Shown: positions 13,229-24,414 of the stretch, piece by piece
Layout: the number at the start of each line of letters is the position of its first letter
How positions within the stretch are numbered: position 1 is the stretch's first letter
Assembly (NCBI GenBank): GCA_964017185.1
Contig: OZ024882.1
Location: forward strand, 36,938,488-37,002,487
DNA from: Rugalucina vietnamica
Taxonomy: Eukaryota; Mollusca; Bivalvia; Lucinida; Lucinidae
Length of the DNA: 64,000 nucleotides
Direction: 5' to 3'
The notes under the pieces: generated by a model
Databases searched by the model: none
What the model was told of the DNA's origin: nothing
The model's input: only the letters and a program-made list of their open reading frames with translations
Program-made: the position numbers and the translations under genes

Positions 13229-16200
13229 CCCCAAAGTTATAAAACTTTTTTCAAGCTAAACTCAGCTGAGACTGAAATTTCCCGCACCTCAAATCTCCGC
13301 ATCAACCATGCGGAACTCCGCACAACATCTGCGGAATTCCGCATCAACTATGCGGAATTCCGCAAAAACATGCGGAATATCAGCATTTTTTGTGCGGAAT
13401 TCCGCATGAACATGCGGAACTCCGCAGAGGTTACACAATATGCGGAATTTCTTCCGCATCTCTCATCGGAAACTTTTCCGCACCAGCAGCGGAAAAATCA
13501 GACTTAATACTTTTTTAGTGCGGAAACAATGCGGAAAATGTAGACTCAGACAATTTTTGAAGCGGAAAATATCTTAGATTATTTTGCATGCGGAAAATAA
13601 CTTAGAAAAATTTTACTTGGACAATTTTTGTATATGGGACTTTTCTTAGTGTCAGTGTCCCACTGTATCTTAGGAAAATTATAGTGCAGAAATTTTGACT
13701 TTTTACAAACAAAAAAATTCATAAAAAAAATACCAAATTATTGCTGCCATGTATTTCTGGAGTCAAACTGTCAAATGTTAGAGACCATGCGCAAAGGATA
13801 TCTTTATCGGGAGATTTGAAATTATATCCGGGAATAGTCTGGGAAATGTCAGGTAATATCGCTTCCGCCCGAGAGTGGGAACCCTTTCTTGGAGGTCCAT
13901 TCAAATACTCCATAGACTCTACTCTTTTAGCTATTTAATCTGACAAAGATGAATGATAAATATGCAGACGATTTCATGGAAACAATTTACATGTAGTTTA
14001 TTGAAATTTTATTACTTATGCAATTCGTTTTGGCAAACTTTATAATGTTAGGAATTATGTATGTGTACCAGAAGATGGCTCAAAAGTTAGCATGTTCGAT
14101 TCCACACATGAAAATATTTCTAATCCCATTTTTGCTTCCACTGATTCAAGAGCACTTGTTAGTTTCAACTGACAAAAGAAATGTGCCCTAAGTACTAGTA
14201 ATCTGCCCCAAACATGCTTGTCTAGGAATAGTGTGGTTCGGATAGCTGACTGTCCAGATATGACCATAGCTGTTGACTACATGTGGACATAAAGCAATGA
14301 AACAAACAAACACAACCATATTGAGATAATGTAATAATATACATTTCTTTTGTCTCTCTTGACTTTAAACCAGCACCTCAAACCCCTGTATCGCATTGAG
14401 CGGAGCTCCGCATCACATGCGGAATTTTTTCCGCACCACATGCGGAATTCTGCATCAGACCATTTTGAATATATTATTGCTGACCAATAGGAAATCAGAA
14501 TTTCAAGTACTGACTCACTTCCTGTTTTCAAATATTAGAGGGAGCATTGTTTGAAAAGAAGTGTTCTAACATGTGCCATTTTTAAAATTGTGTTATAATG
14601 AAAATTATAGTTAAGGAGTTTAGTTCTTTAGCATTGTAAGTAGCCAGTATTTATATGAATTGTCTTTTTATGTTGCTCTATGCCTTCTCTGTATTGAAAT
14701 TTGCTACTGCAGATTGCTTCAATAAATTTTGTCTCAGTCCATGAATTTAGTTTAACAAAACAATGATTCAGGACATTAGAATCTCTAGAGTGGGATGTTA
14801 AACCACAATACAAAATTACAGGTCTTCATATACAATAGTTATTTCTCAAAGCAATTCAGACATAACTTTCTCCAGATTAAAATGTGTTTCCTTTGCATTC
14901 TCTGAAACAGCTTGACCTTTAGCCTTGTTCTTACTGTCCCGGTTCTACCCCGGTGAAGGCAAGCCAGTATACTGTGATAAACCGAGTAACTGTTTCTACC
15001 AAAGTTGATCGTGTTCTCAGTCAGGGTGTTACCGTGTAGCCCCAGTCTTGTTCCTAGTTCTACCATGGTGTTGTCCTGGTGCAGGCCGGTGTGCCTCGGT
15101 TTTACTACGGTAAAGCCCGGTATCGTCCTGGTTCACCCCACCTGTCACCTGTGTAAACCGGGAAGGCACCGAGGCAAACCGGGGTACACCATGGCCAAAA
15201 TATTAAAGCCGGTTTGCCCCTGTGGCATCTTGGTTCACCCTGGTAGAGTCCCGGTGAAGCCCTGGTTTGTGCCGGAATAGCCCTATGTTGTCCCTGTTAC
15301 CCACGGTTTGCACCGGATCGTCTTGGTTTATCAGGGTTGAGTCCCATGCCATCAAGGTTTGTCACTGTGTCGCTCCGGTTTTTGACATATCTCACAGTTC
15401 ACCCGGGTTTACCCCGGTTGTATTAAACATTTTTATACAACCATGAAGGCTCCCCGGTTTATTTTGGTTCTTCCCAGTTTGCAACGGTAGCACTAAGGTT
15501 CTATCACGGTTCGTCCTGGTTTACCCTGGTTTGATTTACCCCGGGCGAACTGGGGGGCTAAACCGGGACAGGGAGAACATAGCTTAAGTAAGAATGGAGA
15601 TTGAACAATCAAATTCAAAATCCCACACCGGATACCAGGCGAGTGATTAAGTACAGCACAATACAACATGAAAATGTTACAACACCCATGAAGAGCAAAA
15701 TGATTACTTCTGTCTCAACAAAGATAGCCATCTGGCTTACATCAACCAAATATAAAAGTGACAAGTACAACAGAAAAGCAGACAGAATAAACAGAAAACA
15801 TAAAGAAAAATCACATCAAAACCGCCTTGGAACTGTCAGTGAAGAAATTACTGGAGGGCTTGAATAAATTTTATGTGGCCACAATCCTCACCATTCAACC
15901 TTTAAAAGCCAAATAAAAGTCATATGAAGCCTAGGGAATGCTGAGTCAAACATTTGTATAAAGCAGAAAATGGTTCAGGTCACATGACCAAGGTGGTCAC
16001 CACACCCATATATGGTAAAAACTTTCTGGAACAGAAAATCCAATATAGAATTCAGCAGGATATAGAATTCAGCATCATGCGGAATATGTTCCGCATCATG
16101 CGGAATATGTTCCGCATCGTGCGGAATATGTTCCGCATCATGCGGAATATATTCCATATCAATCTGCCTTGCGGAATTCCGCATCATGCGGAGAAAATTC

Positions 16201-16690
16201 CCTGTTACTTTTCCGCAAGATGCGGAAATTATGTTCCAATACTCCGCATCAGTGCGGAATTCCGCATTCAAATTCCGCTTGATGCGGAGTATTGGAACAA
16301 ATTTTCCGCATCATGCGGAGAAGTCTCCACTGCTTATCCGCAAGCTGCGGAGAATTCTCCGCATGATGCAGAAAAATAAGCGGAACATTCTCCGCATGCA
16401 ACATCCTTCTTCTTTTTCATTTTTTACAGTTTGATTTCCGCACGATGCGGAAATATTGTTCCAATACTCCGCATGAGAATTTCCGCATAAAATATGCGGT
16501 AAATGGAGTTTCGTGCGGAGAATCTAGGTACGGGTTAACCTGCCAATAATGTTAAAATGCCAACAATTGCCAAATACAGGATAAATGACTGGCTTCTGTG
16601 GCCTGTACATCTAATTCAAGTGAGTTTGGCTATTTCAATTTTTAAGAGCAATTGAAGTTTCATGCTCAGCTGAGTTTTATAACTTTGGGG
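13229..16690. mobile_element. 3.46-kb element with TGCGGAA subterminal arrays
   Basis: Terminal inverted repeats CCCCAAAGTTATAAAACT, each followed closely by ACTCAGCTGAG, bound the element. Inside, dozens of TGCGGAA/TTCCGCA motifs, often as TGCGGAATTCCGCA or ATGCGGAATATGTTCCGCAT, cluster at 13300-13600, 14400-14455 and 16075-16530, mostly near the two ends. No transposase. Apparent ORFs with MRNMFRI repeats are just translated motif arrays. No clear target duplication was seen. Confidence 0.75.
14900..15590. repeat. Degenerate CCGGTT array bounded by inverted repeats
   Basis: About 640 bp of short degenerate units (CCCGGTTTACC, CCTGGTTCACCC, CCCCGGTTGTA and similar) dominate from ~14935 to 15570. 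The ends are inverted: CTTACTGTCCCGGTT at the left, and AAACCGGGACAGGGAGAAC at the right. Local GC is much higher than around it. It sits inside the TGCGGAA element and is probably a separate nested insertion. The 91-residue plus-strand ORF across it is a by-product. Confidence 0.65.
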
Positions 16691-16830
16691 ACTTGGCAGA
16701 AAAAGTAAGTTCTGAGGGAGAAACAATACAGCGACATTTCAGTTAAGAAAGATCAACCTAACTTGATCTTGATATTATTAAGAAGCACCAAGCATGTATA
16801 GACGAACAAGATTCAAATTTCTATCACATT

Positions 16831-17111
16831 ATGCAACAGTAACCACTGCACCCCCACCTACGGGTAAGGGTGGGGGATAGCCGGGCTAAAGAGCGGGGCA
16901 ATTACTTTTCAAATGTGCAGCGGAAATGACAGGGTTTTGACATTAGGATCCTTACCCCAGGAAGATTTTCTATTGCGAAGGGCGGGGCAAAGAGCAAAAT
17001 CTGACCTTCAGTTTGCCCCCTGGGGGTAGGAGTCATAGTAGGGCACTGAAAGCTGAAAGCCATAATCCCCGCCCTTCCCTGTAGGTGGGGGAGCAGTAAT
17101 GACTGGTGCAT
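16831..17111. mobile_element. 281-bp MITE with ATGCA ends
   Basis: Inverted ends ATGCAACAGT and the complement ACTGGTGCAT are followed on both sides by a CCCCCACCTAC-GGGAAGGG-like block, so the inverted repeat runs about 45 bp. Interior GC-rich with AGCGGGGCAA/GGGCGGGGCAAAGAGC repeated. Non-coding. Confidence 0.65.
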
Positions 17112-17584
17112 TCTGCTTTTAAAGTATGTTTCTACATGACAGCTTATTTGTGGATTCAGACATCATGTAGACACCAACAATAAACGTACAAACAGCAACT
17201 TATCTCATCATGAGAAAACATGTTTTCTACATTTGTTACAAAAACGATGCAGATCAGCGATAGGTATCAGGGTGCAGCTGCTTCTCAGTGTCATTGTTCT
17301 CCCCAAAATACATGTACTATCAACTTACTTTCTGTATACAAAATGTATACCAAATTGTAAGCTTCATACCACTGACCTTGGCTGTACTGCCTGCTTGATT
17401 GGAATCTGTTTAGAATTATACGGGGTCAAATGAGAAGACATATTCACTCATGACCTTGTTTCAATTGTAACTTATAGCTGGCACTGAAAACTATAACTGA
17501 TATTAGATTTAATTGTAGAAAACAAAATATACAGAACACACACCAGCTTAACATGGAATTAAAACAATGTTTTCTGAGGAAAAC

Positions 17585-19434
17585 TATGTCCCCCCAACCG
17601 TTTAGTAATTGAAGTGTAGTTACCTTGTGATATGAAGTTTTTCTAGGGAAGACACCATGTAAGGTGTGATAGTTTAAACTTGTTTTGGACCCTGTCTAAA
17701 ATTGGGTCACAATCACCAAATTCTTATAAACTCTGAACCTCCTCACAACAATGCTTCTGAGCAAGTTTGGTCAAAATCCATCAATTAGTTTACAAGATAT
17801 CGTATCGGAAAAACTAATTTCAACAGTTTTTATGGACCCGTGACCTTGGAAATTAGGTCAAGGTCATCAAAATCTAATCAACTTTGAGCCTCCTCCAAAC
17901 AATGCTTCTGTGCAAGTTTGGTCAAAATCCATCAACTGGTTTACAAGATATTGCAGTGAAAAGACTAATTTCAACATTTTTTATGGACTCGTGACCATGA
18001 AAATTAGGTCAAGGTCACCGAAATCTAATCAACTCTGAGCCTTCTCGCAACAATGCTTCTGTGCAAGTTTGGTCAAAATCCATCAATTGGTTTACAAGTT
18101 ATCGAGTTGGAAAGATTAATTTCAACATTTTTTATGGACTCGTGACCTTGAAAATTAGGTCAAGATCACCAAAATCTAATCAACTCTGAGCCTCCTCCCA
18201 ACAATGCTTCTGTGCAAGTTTGGTCAAAATCCGTCAATTGATTTACAAGATACTGCGTTGGAAAGACTAATTTCAACATTTTTTATGGACTTGTGACCTT
18301 GAAAATTAGGTCAAGGTCACCAAAATCTAGCCGACTCTGCGCCTTCTCGCAACAATGCTTCTGTACAAGTTTGGTCAAAATCCATCCATTCGTTTACAAG
18401 TTATCGCGTTGGAAAGACTAATTTTAACATTTTTTATGGACTTGTGACCTTGATTATTAGGTCAAGGTCACCAAAATATAATCAACTCTGAGCCTCCTCC
18501 CAACAATGCTTCTGTGCAAGTTTGGTCAAAATCCATTGATTGGTTTACAAGATACTGCATTGGAAAGACTAATTTCAACATTTTTTATGGACTCGTGACC
18601 TTGAAAATTAGATCAAGGTCACCAAAATCTAATCAACTCTGAGCCTTCTTGCAACAATGCTTCTGTGCAAGTTTGGTCAAAATCCATCTATTGGTTTACA
18701 AGTTATCGCGTTGGAAAGACTAATTTCAACATTTTTTATGGACTCGTGACCTTGAAAATTCGGTCAAGGTCACCAAAATCTAATCAACTCTGAGCCTCCT
18801 CCCAACAATGCTTCTGTGCAAGTTTGGTCAAAATCCATCAATAGGTTTACAAGATATTGCATTGGAAAGACTAATTTCAACAGTTTTTATGGACTCGTGA
18901 CCTTGAAAATTAGGTCAAGGTCACCGAAATCTAATCAACTCTGAGCCTCCTCCCAACAATGCCCTTGTGCAAGTTTAGTCAAAATCCATTCATTTGTTCA
19001 GAAGATATCGCGTCGGAAAACCTAATTTGATCAGTTTTCATAGGCTGGTGACCTTGAAAATTAGGTCAAGGTCACCAAAATCTAATCAACTCTGAGCCTC
19101 CTCCCAACAATGCTCTTGTGCAAGTTTGCTCAAAATCCATTCATTTGTTCAGAAGATATCGCGTCAGAAAACCTAATTTGATCAGTTTTCATGGGCTGGT
19201 GACCTTGAAAATGAGGTCAAGGTCACCAAAATCTAATCAACTCTTTCCCCCCTCCCAACCATGTATCTATGCAAGTTTGGTCAAAATCCATCCACTGGTT
19301 CAAAAGATATCGCGTAAGAAAGAAGCTACGCGGACGCGGACGCCGACGCGGACGCCGACGCTGACGCCGACGCCGACGCCGACGGGAACCGCACCAAAAA
19401 CAATATGTCCCCCACCTTCGGTTGGGGGGACATA
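17585..19434 (+). mobile_element. HP element, family 1: ~11 units of ~151 bp
   Basis: Starts TATGTCCCCCCAACCG. The core is about eleven units, marked by AACAATGCTTCTGTGCAAGT at ~151-bp spacing, each holding GTGACCTTGAAAATTAGG followed by TCAAGGTCACC. A (GACGCC)n-like tail at 19328-19384 precedes a terminal hairpin (ATGTCCCCCACC TTCG GTTGGGGGGACAT). The 3' CGGTTGGGGGGACATA is the exact complement of the 5' end. This matches the general plan of molluscan pearl/Helentron-like elements. Non-coding; ORFs over the tail are artefacts. Confidence 0.85.
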
Positions 19435-19492
19435 ATTTTGTATTTGGATTTCCCCAAATGCATATCAACTTGCCACAAAGAATGATCAACAT

Positions 19493-19706
19493 GAGTCGCG
19501 TCATGAGAAAACCAACATTTTGCTGCTTTTGCATATGCCAAAACAAAGGTGCAGATCAGTGCCTTTATTTTTACTACTAGGAAGTACAATGCCTCTTCTT
19601 TCTGAATCCAAATTTTCCAGCCTCTAGTCATATTCTGTGCTTGCACAGCTCAGTTTGTATTGGACCTGTTCAAAAACCACATTTGTTTTCTCATAATTTG
19701 TCTCAG
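19493..19706 (+). mobile_element. MITE family A, diverged copy
   Basis: Begins GAGTCGCGTCATGAGAAAAC and retains AAAACAAAGGTGCAGATCAG, but one arm of the central palindrome is lost and the right terminal repeat is badly worn. Confidence 0.65.
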
Positions 19707-20057
19707 CCTGTTTTCTCACTGTTGACAAACCATAGAGAATAGTTTCTTGGCAAAAATGCAAAAATAAATAGGAATTTTATTCTAAATATTGAAGCAAAAC
19801 CTCTGACTTAAAATATGTCTTTACTTAAATATCTAAGGTTAGAATAGTATTAGGGTCTGTTGTATAGTACAGTGCAAATGAATGAGATTGTCACAAAAAA
19901 TATGAGAAAATATGAGTTCACATACAGAAGATGAACTAATATACATATGTGGGGAGATAGCAAGATTGACAAAATGGTATATACATCTGATTTAAACAAA
20001 CAAATAATATAAACATGTATCTAAACCAAACCAAGCACTTTAAAGTGGAAAGTAAAA

Positions 20058-22038
20058 CCAGAGGACCAATGGTCCTGTAAACGCTCACCTGAGATCTGCT
20101 GCATATACCAATAAACATGTTTGAATATTATAATATTTAATCCCAGTGCAGGGGCAGATGAAGCCCTTGGACCGTTTTCTTTTTTCAGAATAATCAATAT
20201 TCTGTCCATTTGCCAATTTCTTGCTGGCTTTTCCCTTCAAATGACATTTTAACAGTTTTTCCCATTCAAATGCATGTGCAACCCATGTTGACCTTGCCAT
20301 AAACTTGGTCAAGGTCATCACAGGGTTATGATTTATATATACATTGTAGTACTTTAGCCATGGATGCTTCACGCTAAGTTTCATTGAAATCAATCAATTG
20401 GTTTCAGAGAAGGGTTTTTAACATATATGGGCATGGTGGCCATCTTGGTCATGTGACCTAGATTATTAATATACACATTGGTTCCCCCATCCTATAGATG
20501 CCTCACATAAAATTTGGCTTCAATTGGCCAAGTGGTTTCAGAGGAGAAGATGTTTGAATATTATGGTAATATACATGTATATTGCCCCGGGGTGTGGGCA
20601 TATGAGCCCTTAGGTCCATTTTTTTTTCAGAATCATTAATATTTAGTCCTACTACCCATTTCCTGCAAGATTTTCACCTCAAATGACTTTTTAAAAGTTT
20701 TCCCCATTCCAATGCATTGGCGACCTATGTTGACCTTGTCATAAAATAGGTCAAGGTCACCACAGGGTCATGATTTATATACACATTGTAGTACTTCAGC
20801 CATTGGTGCTTCATGCTAAGTTTCTTTAAAATCGGTCCACCAGATTCGGAGAAGATTTTTGAAGGGTTTTTACCATATATGGGCATGGCAGCCATCTTGG
20901 TCATGTGAACTAGATAATTTATACATGTATATACTTTAATTCCCCCATTCCAAAGATGCTTCACATAAAATTTGGCTATGATTCGCCAAGCGCTTTCAGA
21001 GGAGAAGATGTTTGAATATTATGGTAATATACATGTATATTGCCCCGGGGTGGGGGCAGATGAGCCCCTGGGGTCCAATTTTTTTCAGACTCATTAATAT
21101 TCAGTCCTACTGCCCATTTCCTGCAAGACTTTCACTTTAAATGACATTTTAAAAGTTTTCCCTATTCAAATGCATTGGCGACCTATGTTGACCTTGCCAT
21201 AAAAAAGTCAAGGTCATCACAGGGTCATGATTTATATACACATTGTAGTACTTGAGCCATCGATGCTTCATGCCAAGTTTCTTTGAAATCAATCCATTGG
21301 TTCTGGAGAAGAAGATTTTTGAAGGGTTTTTACCATATATGGGCATTGCCGCCATCTTGGTCATGTGACCTGAATTATTTATTTACTTATCGATTACCCC
21401 TTCCTATTGATGCTTCAGATAAAATTTGGCTTTGATTGGCTAAGCGGTTTCAGAGGAGATGATGTTTGAATATTATGGTAATATACATGTATATTGCCCC
21501 GGGGTGGGGGCATATGAGCCCCTGGGGTCCAATTTTTATCAGAATCATCAATATTCAGTCCTACTGCCCATTTCCTACAAGACTTTCACTTTAAATGACT
21601 TTAAATGACATTTTAAAAGTTTTCTCCATTCAAATGCATTAGCGACCTATGTTGACCTTGCTGCATAAAAAAGTCAAGGTCATCAAAGGGTCATGATTTA
21701 TATACACATTGTAGTGCTTGAGCCATGGATGCTTCATGCCAAGTTTCGTTGAAATCAGCCTACCGGTTCTTGAGAAGAAGATTTTTGAAGGGTTTTTAGC
21801 ATATATGGGCTTGGCGGCCATCTTGGTCATGTGACCTGGATTTCTTATATACACATTGGTTCCCCCTTTCTATAGATGCTTCATATAAAATTTGGCTTTG
21901 GTTGGCCAAGCAGTATCAGAGAAGAAGATCTTTGAAATTGTGGACGGACAGACGGACGACGGACGGACGGACCGACGGACGCCGGATCATGGCCATCCTA
22001 TAAGCTCACCTTGTGAGCCTAACGGCTCAGGTGAGCTA
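20058..22038 (+). mobile_element. HP element, family 2, copy a (four ~455-bp units)
   Basis: 5' end: hairpin AGGACCAATGGTCCT then CGCTCACCTGAG. Four core units, marked by TGTTGACCTTG at about 20287, 20728, 21187 and 21650, each with TTTTACCATATATGGGCATG, GCGGCCATCTTGGTCATGTG and TAAAATTTGGCTTTGATTGG. A (GACGGAC)n tail at 21945-21985 precedes the terminal hairpin (CTCACCTTGTGAGCC TAAC GGCTCAGGTGAG). Ends GAGCTAA. Non-coding. Confidence 0.85.
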
Positions 22039-22074
22039 ATAAAGATAAAAAATTTAAAAAAAAAAATGAGTTTT

Positions 22075-24345
22075 GTCATAGCATTACAATACACAGAGAT
22101 TTTTTGAGCTTTAAAAATTGAAAAATTTCAGCTGAAAAATATTTCAGCTGAAAAATTTTGATATTTTTCCTCAAAACATAGATTGTGGGTACCTGTTAGA
22201 ACCGCCTCGCCGAGGCGGTTCTAACGAGTACCCACAATCTATGTTTTGGAGCAAAAATAAGACCAGAGGACCAATGGTCCTGTAAACGCTCACCTGAGAT
22301 CTGCTGCATAATATTATACCAATAAACATGTTTGAATATTTTGGTATTTAATCCCAGTGCAGGGGCAGATGAAGCCCTTGGGCCATTTTCTTTTTACAGA
22401 ATAATCAATATTTTGTCCATTTGCCAATTTCCTGCTGGTTCTTTCCTTCAAATGACATTTTAACAGTTATTCCCATTCAAATGCATTGGCAACCCATGTT
22501 GACCTTGCCATAAACTGGGTCAAGGTCATCACAGGGTCATGATTTATATATACATTGTAGTACTTGAGCCATCGATGCTTCAAGCCAAGTTTCCTTGAAA
22601 TCAGTCCACTGGTTCCGGAGAAGAAGATTTTTGAGAGATTTTTACCATATATGGGCCTGGCGGCCATGTAACCTGGATTATTTATATACACATTGATTAT
22701 CCCATCTTATAGATGCTTCACATAAAATTTGGCTTTGATTGGCCAAGTGGTTTCAGAGGAGCAGATGTTTGAATATTATGGAGATATACATGTATATTGC
22801 CCCGGGGTGGGGGCATATGAGCCCATGTGGTCCATTTTTTGTCAGAATCATTAATAGTCAGTCCTAATGCCCATTTCCTGCAAGACTTTCACTTTAAATG
22901 ACATTTTAAAAGTTTTCCCCATTCAAATGCATTGGCGACCTATGTTGACCTTGCCATAAAATAGGTCAAGGTCATCACAGGGTCATGATATATATATACA
23001 TTGTAGTGCTTTAGCCATCGATGTTTCATGCCAAGTTTCATTGAAATTGGTCCACCGGTTCCAGAGAAAAAAATTTTTGAAGGGTTTTTACCATATATGG
23101 GCATGGCGGCCATCTTGGTCATGTGACCTGGATTATTTATAATCACATTGGTTATCCCTTCCTATTGATGCTTTACATAAAATTTGGCTTTGATTGGTCA
23201 AGCGGTTTCAGAGGTACAGACGTTTGAATATAGTGAAGATATACATGTATATTGCCCCGGGGTGGGGGCACATGAGCCCCTGGGGTCCAATTTTTTTTTC
23301 AAAATCATTAATATTCAGTCCTTCTGCCCATTTCCTGCAAGACTTTCACTTTCAATGACATTTTAAAAGTTTTCCCCATTCAAATGCATTGGCGACCTAT
23401 GTTGACCTTGCCGTAAAATAGGTCAAGGTCATCACAGGGTCATGATTTATAGTAAACATTGTAGTGCTTTAACCATCGATGCTTCATGCCAAGTTTCATT
23501 GAAATTGGTCTACCGGTTCCAGGGAAAAAGATTTTTGAAGGGTTTTTACCATATATGGGCATGGCGGCCATGTTGGTCATGTGACCTGGATTATTTATAT
23601 ATATACATTGGTTATCCCTTCCTATTGATGCTTTACATAAAATTTGGCTTCGATTGGTCAAGCTGTTTCAGAGGAGAAGACGTTTGAGTATAGTGAAGAT
23701 ATACATGTATATTGCCCCGGGGTGGGGGCACATGAGCCCCTGGGGTCCAATTTTTTTCATAATCATTAATATTCAGTCCTACTGCCCATTTCCTGCAAGA
23801 ATTTCACTTTAAATGACATTTTAAAAGTTTTCCCCATTCAAATGCATTGGTGACCTATGTTGACCTTGCTGTAAAATAGGTCAAGGTCATCACAGGGTCA
23901 TAATTTATATATACATTGTAGTGCTTGAGCCATTGATGCTTCATGCCAAGTTTCATTGAAATCGGTCCACTGGTTCGGGAGAAGAAGATTTTTGAAGGGT
24001 TTTTACCATATATGGGCATGGCGGCCATCTTGGTCATGTGACCTGGATTTCTTATATACACATTGGTTCCCCCTTCCTATAGATGCTTCATATAAAATTT
24101 GGCTTTGATTGGCCAAGCGGTTTCAGAGGAGAAGATCTTTGAAATTGTGGACGGACGACGGACGGACGACGGACGGACGCCGGATCATGGCCATCCTATA
24201 AGCTCACCTTGTGAGCCTAACGGCTCAGGTGAGCTAAAAAATAGGCATACCCCTGCATACCCAGTTTTTCTATATAAAAGTGGGGTTCAAGGGGGTATAT
24301 TTTCCACGGACATGTTTTCCTGATGGAAATTATAATAACTAATTT
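22075..24345 (+). mobile_element. Hairpin element family H, copy split by an HP element
   Basis: The left part (22075-22261) holds a near-perfect 76-bp palindrome (22173-22248) with arms AAAACATAGATTGTGGGTAC and GTTAGAACCGCCTCG, ending GCAAAAATAAGA. The right part (24237-24345) resumes with AAAAATAGGCATACCC, in line with the uninterrupted copy at 11028-11290. Confidence 0.8.
22262..24236 (+). mobile_element. HP element, family 2, copy b (four units)
   Basis: Same ends and units as copy a, with TGTTGACCTTG at about 22497, 22943, 23400 and 23855, a (GACGGACGAC)n tail at 24150-24180 and the same 3' hairpin. Comparison with the empty site at 11028-11290 shows insertion into AAG|AAAAA with at most a base or two gained, and no longer target duplication. 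Confidence 0.88.
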
Positions 24346-24414
24346 GAATGTGCAAATGCAAAGAATAAGCAGGTCAACAAGACAAGTCCAGGCACTTCAA
24401 ATGACACTTGAAAA

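Noticed and set aside
13280-13440. Possible CRISPR-like array of short repeats
   Set aside because: Motifs are palindromic, irregularly spaced and in both orientations; the DNA is eukaryotic. Better explained as subterminal transposon repeats.
15005-15280. 91-residue ORF rich in CPG/HPG-like repeats
   Set aside because: By-product of the CCGGTT array.
15954-16434. Repeat-protein ORFs with MRNMFRI or DAEHIPH periodicity
   Set aside because: They are translations of the palindromic TGCGGAA array; both strands are open in the same stretch for the same reason.
19118-19646. Three overlapping ORFs of about 105 residues with Arg- or Ala/Ser-rich repeats
   Set aside because: They translate the (GACGCC)n tail of an HP element in different frames; no start context or domain.
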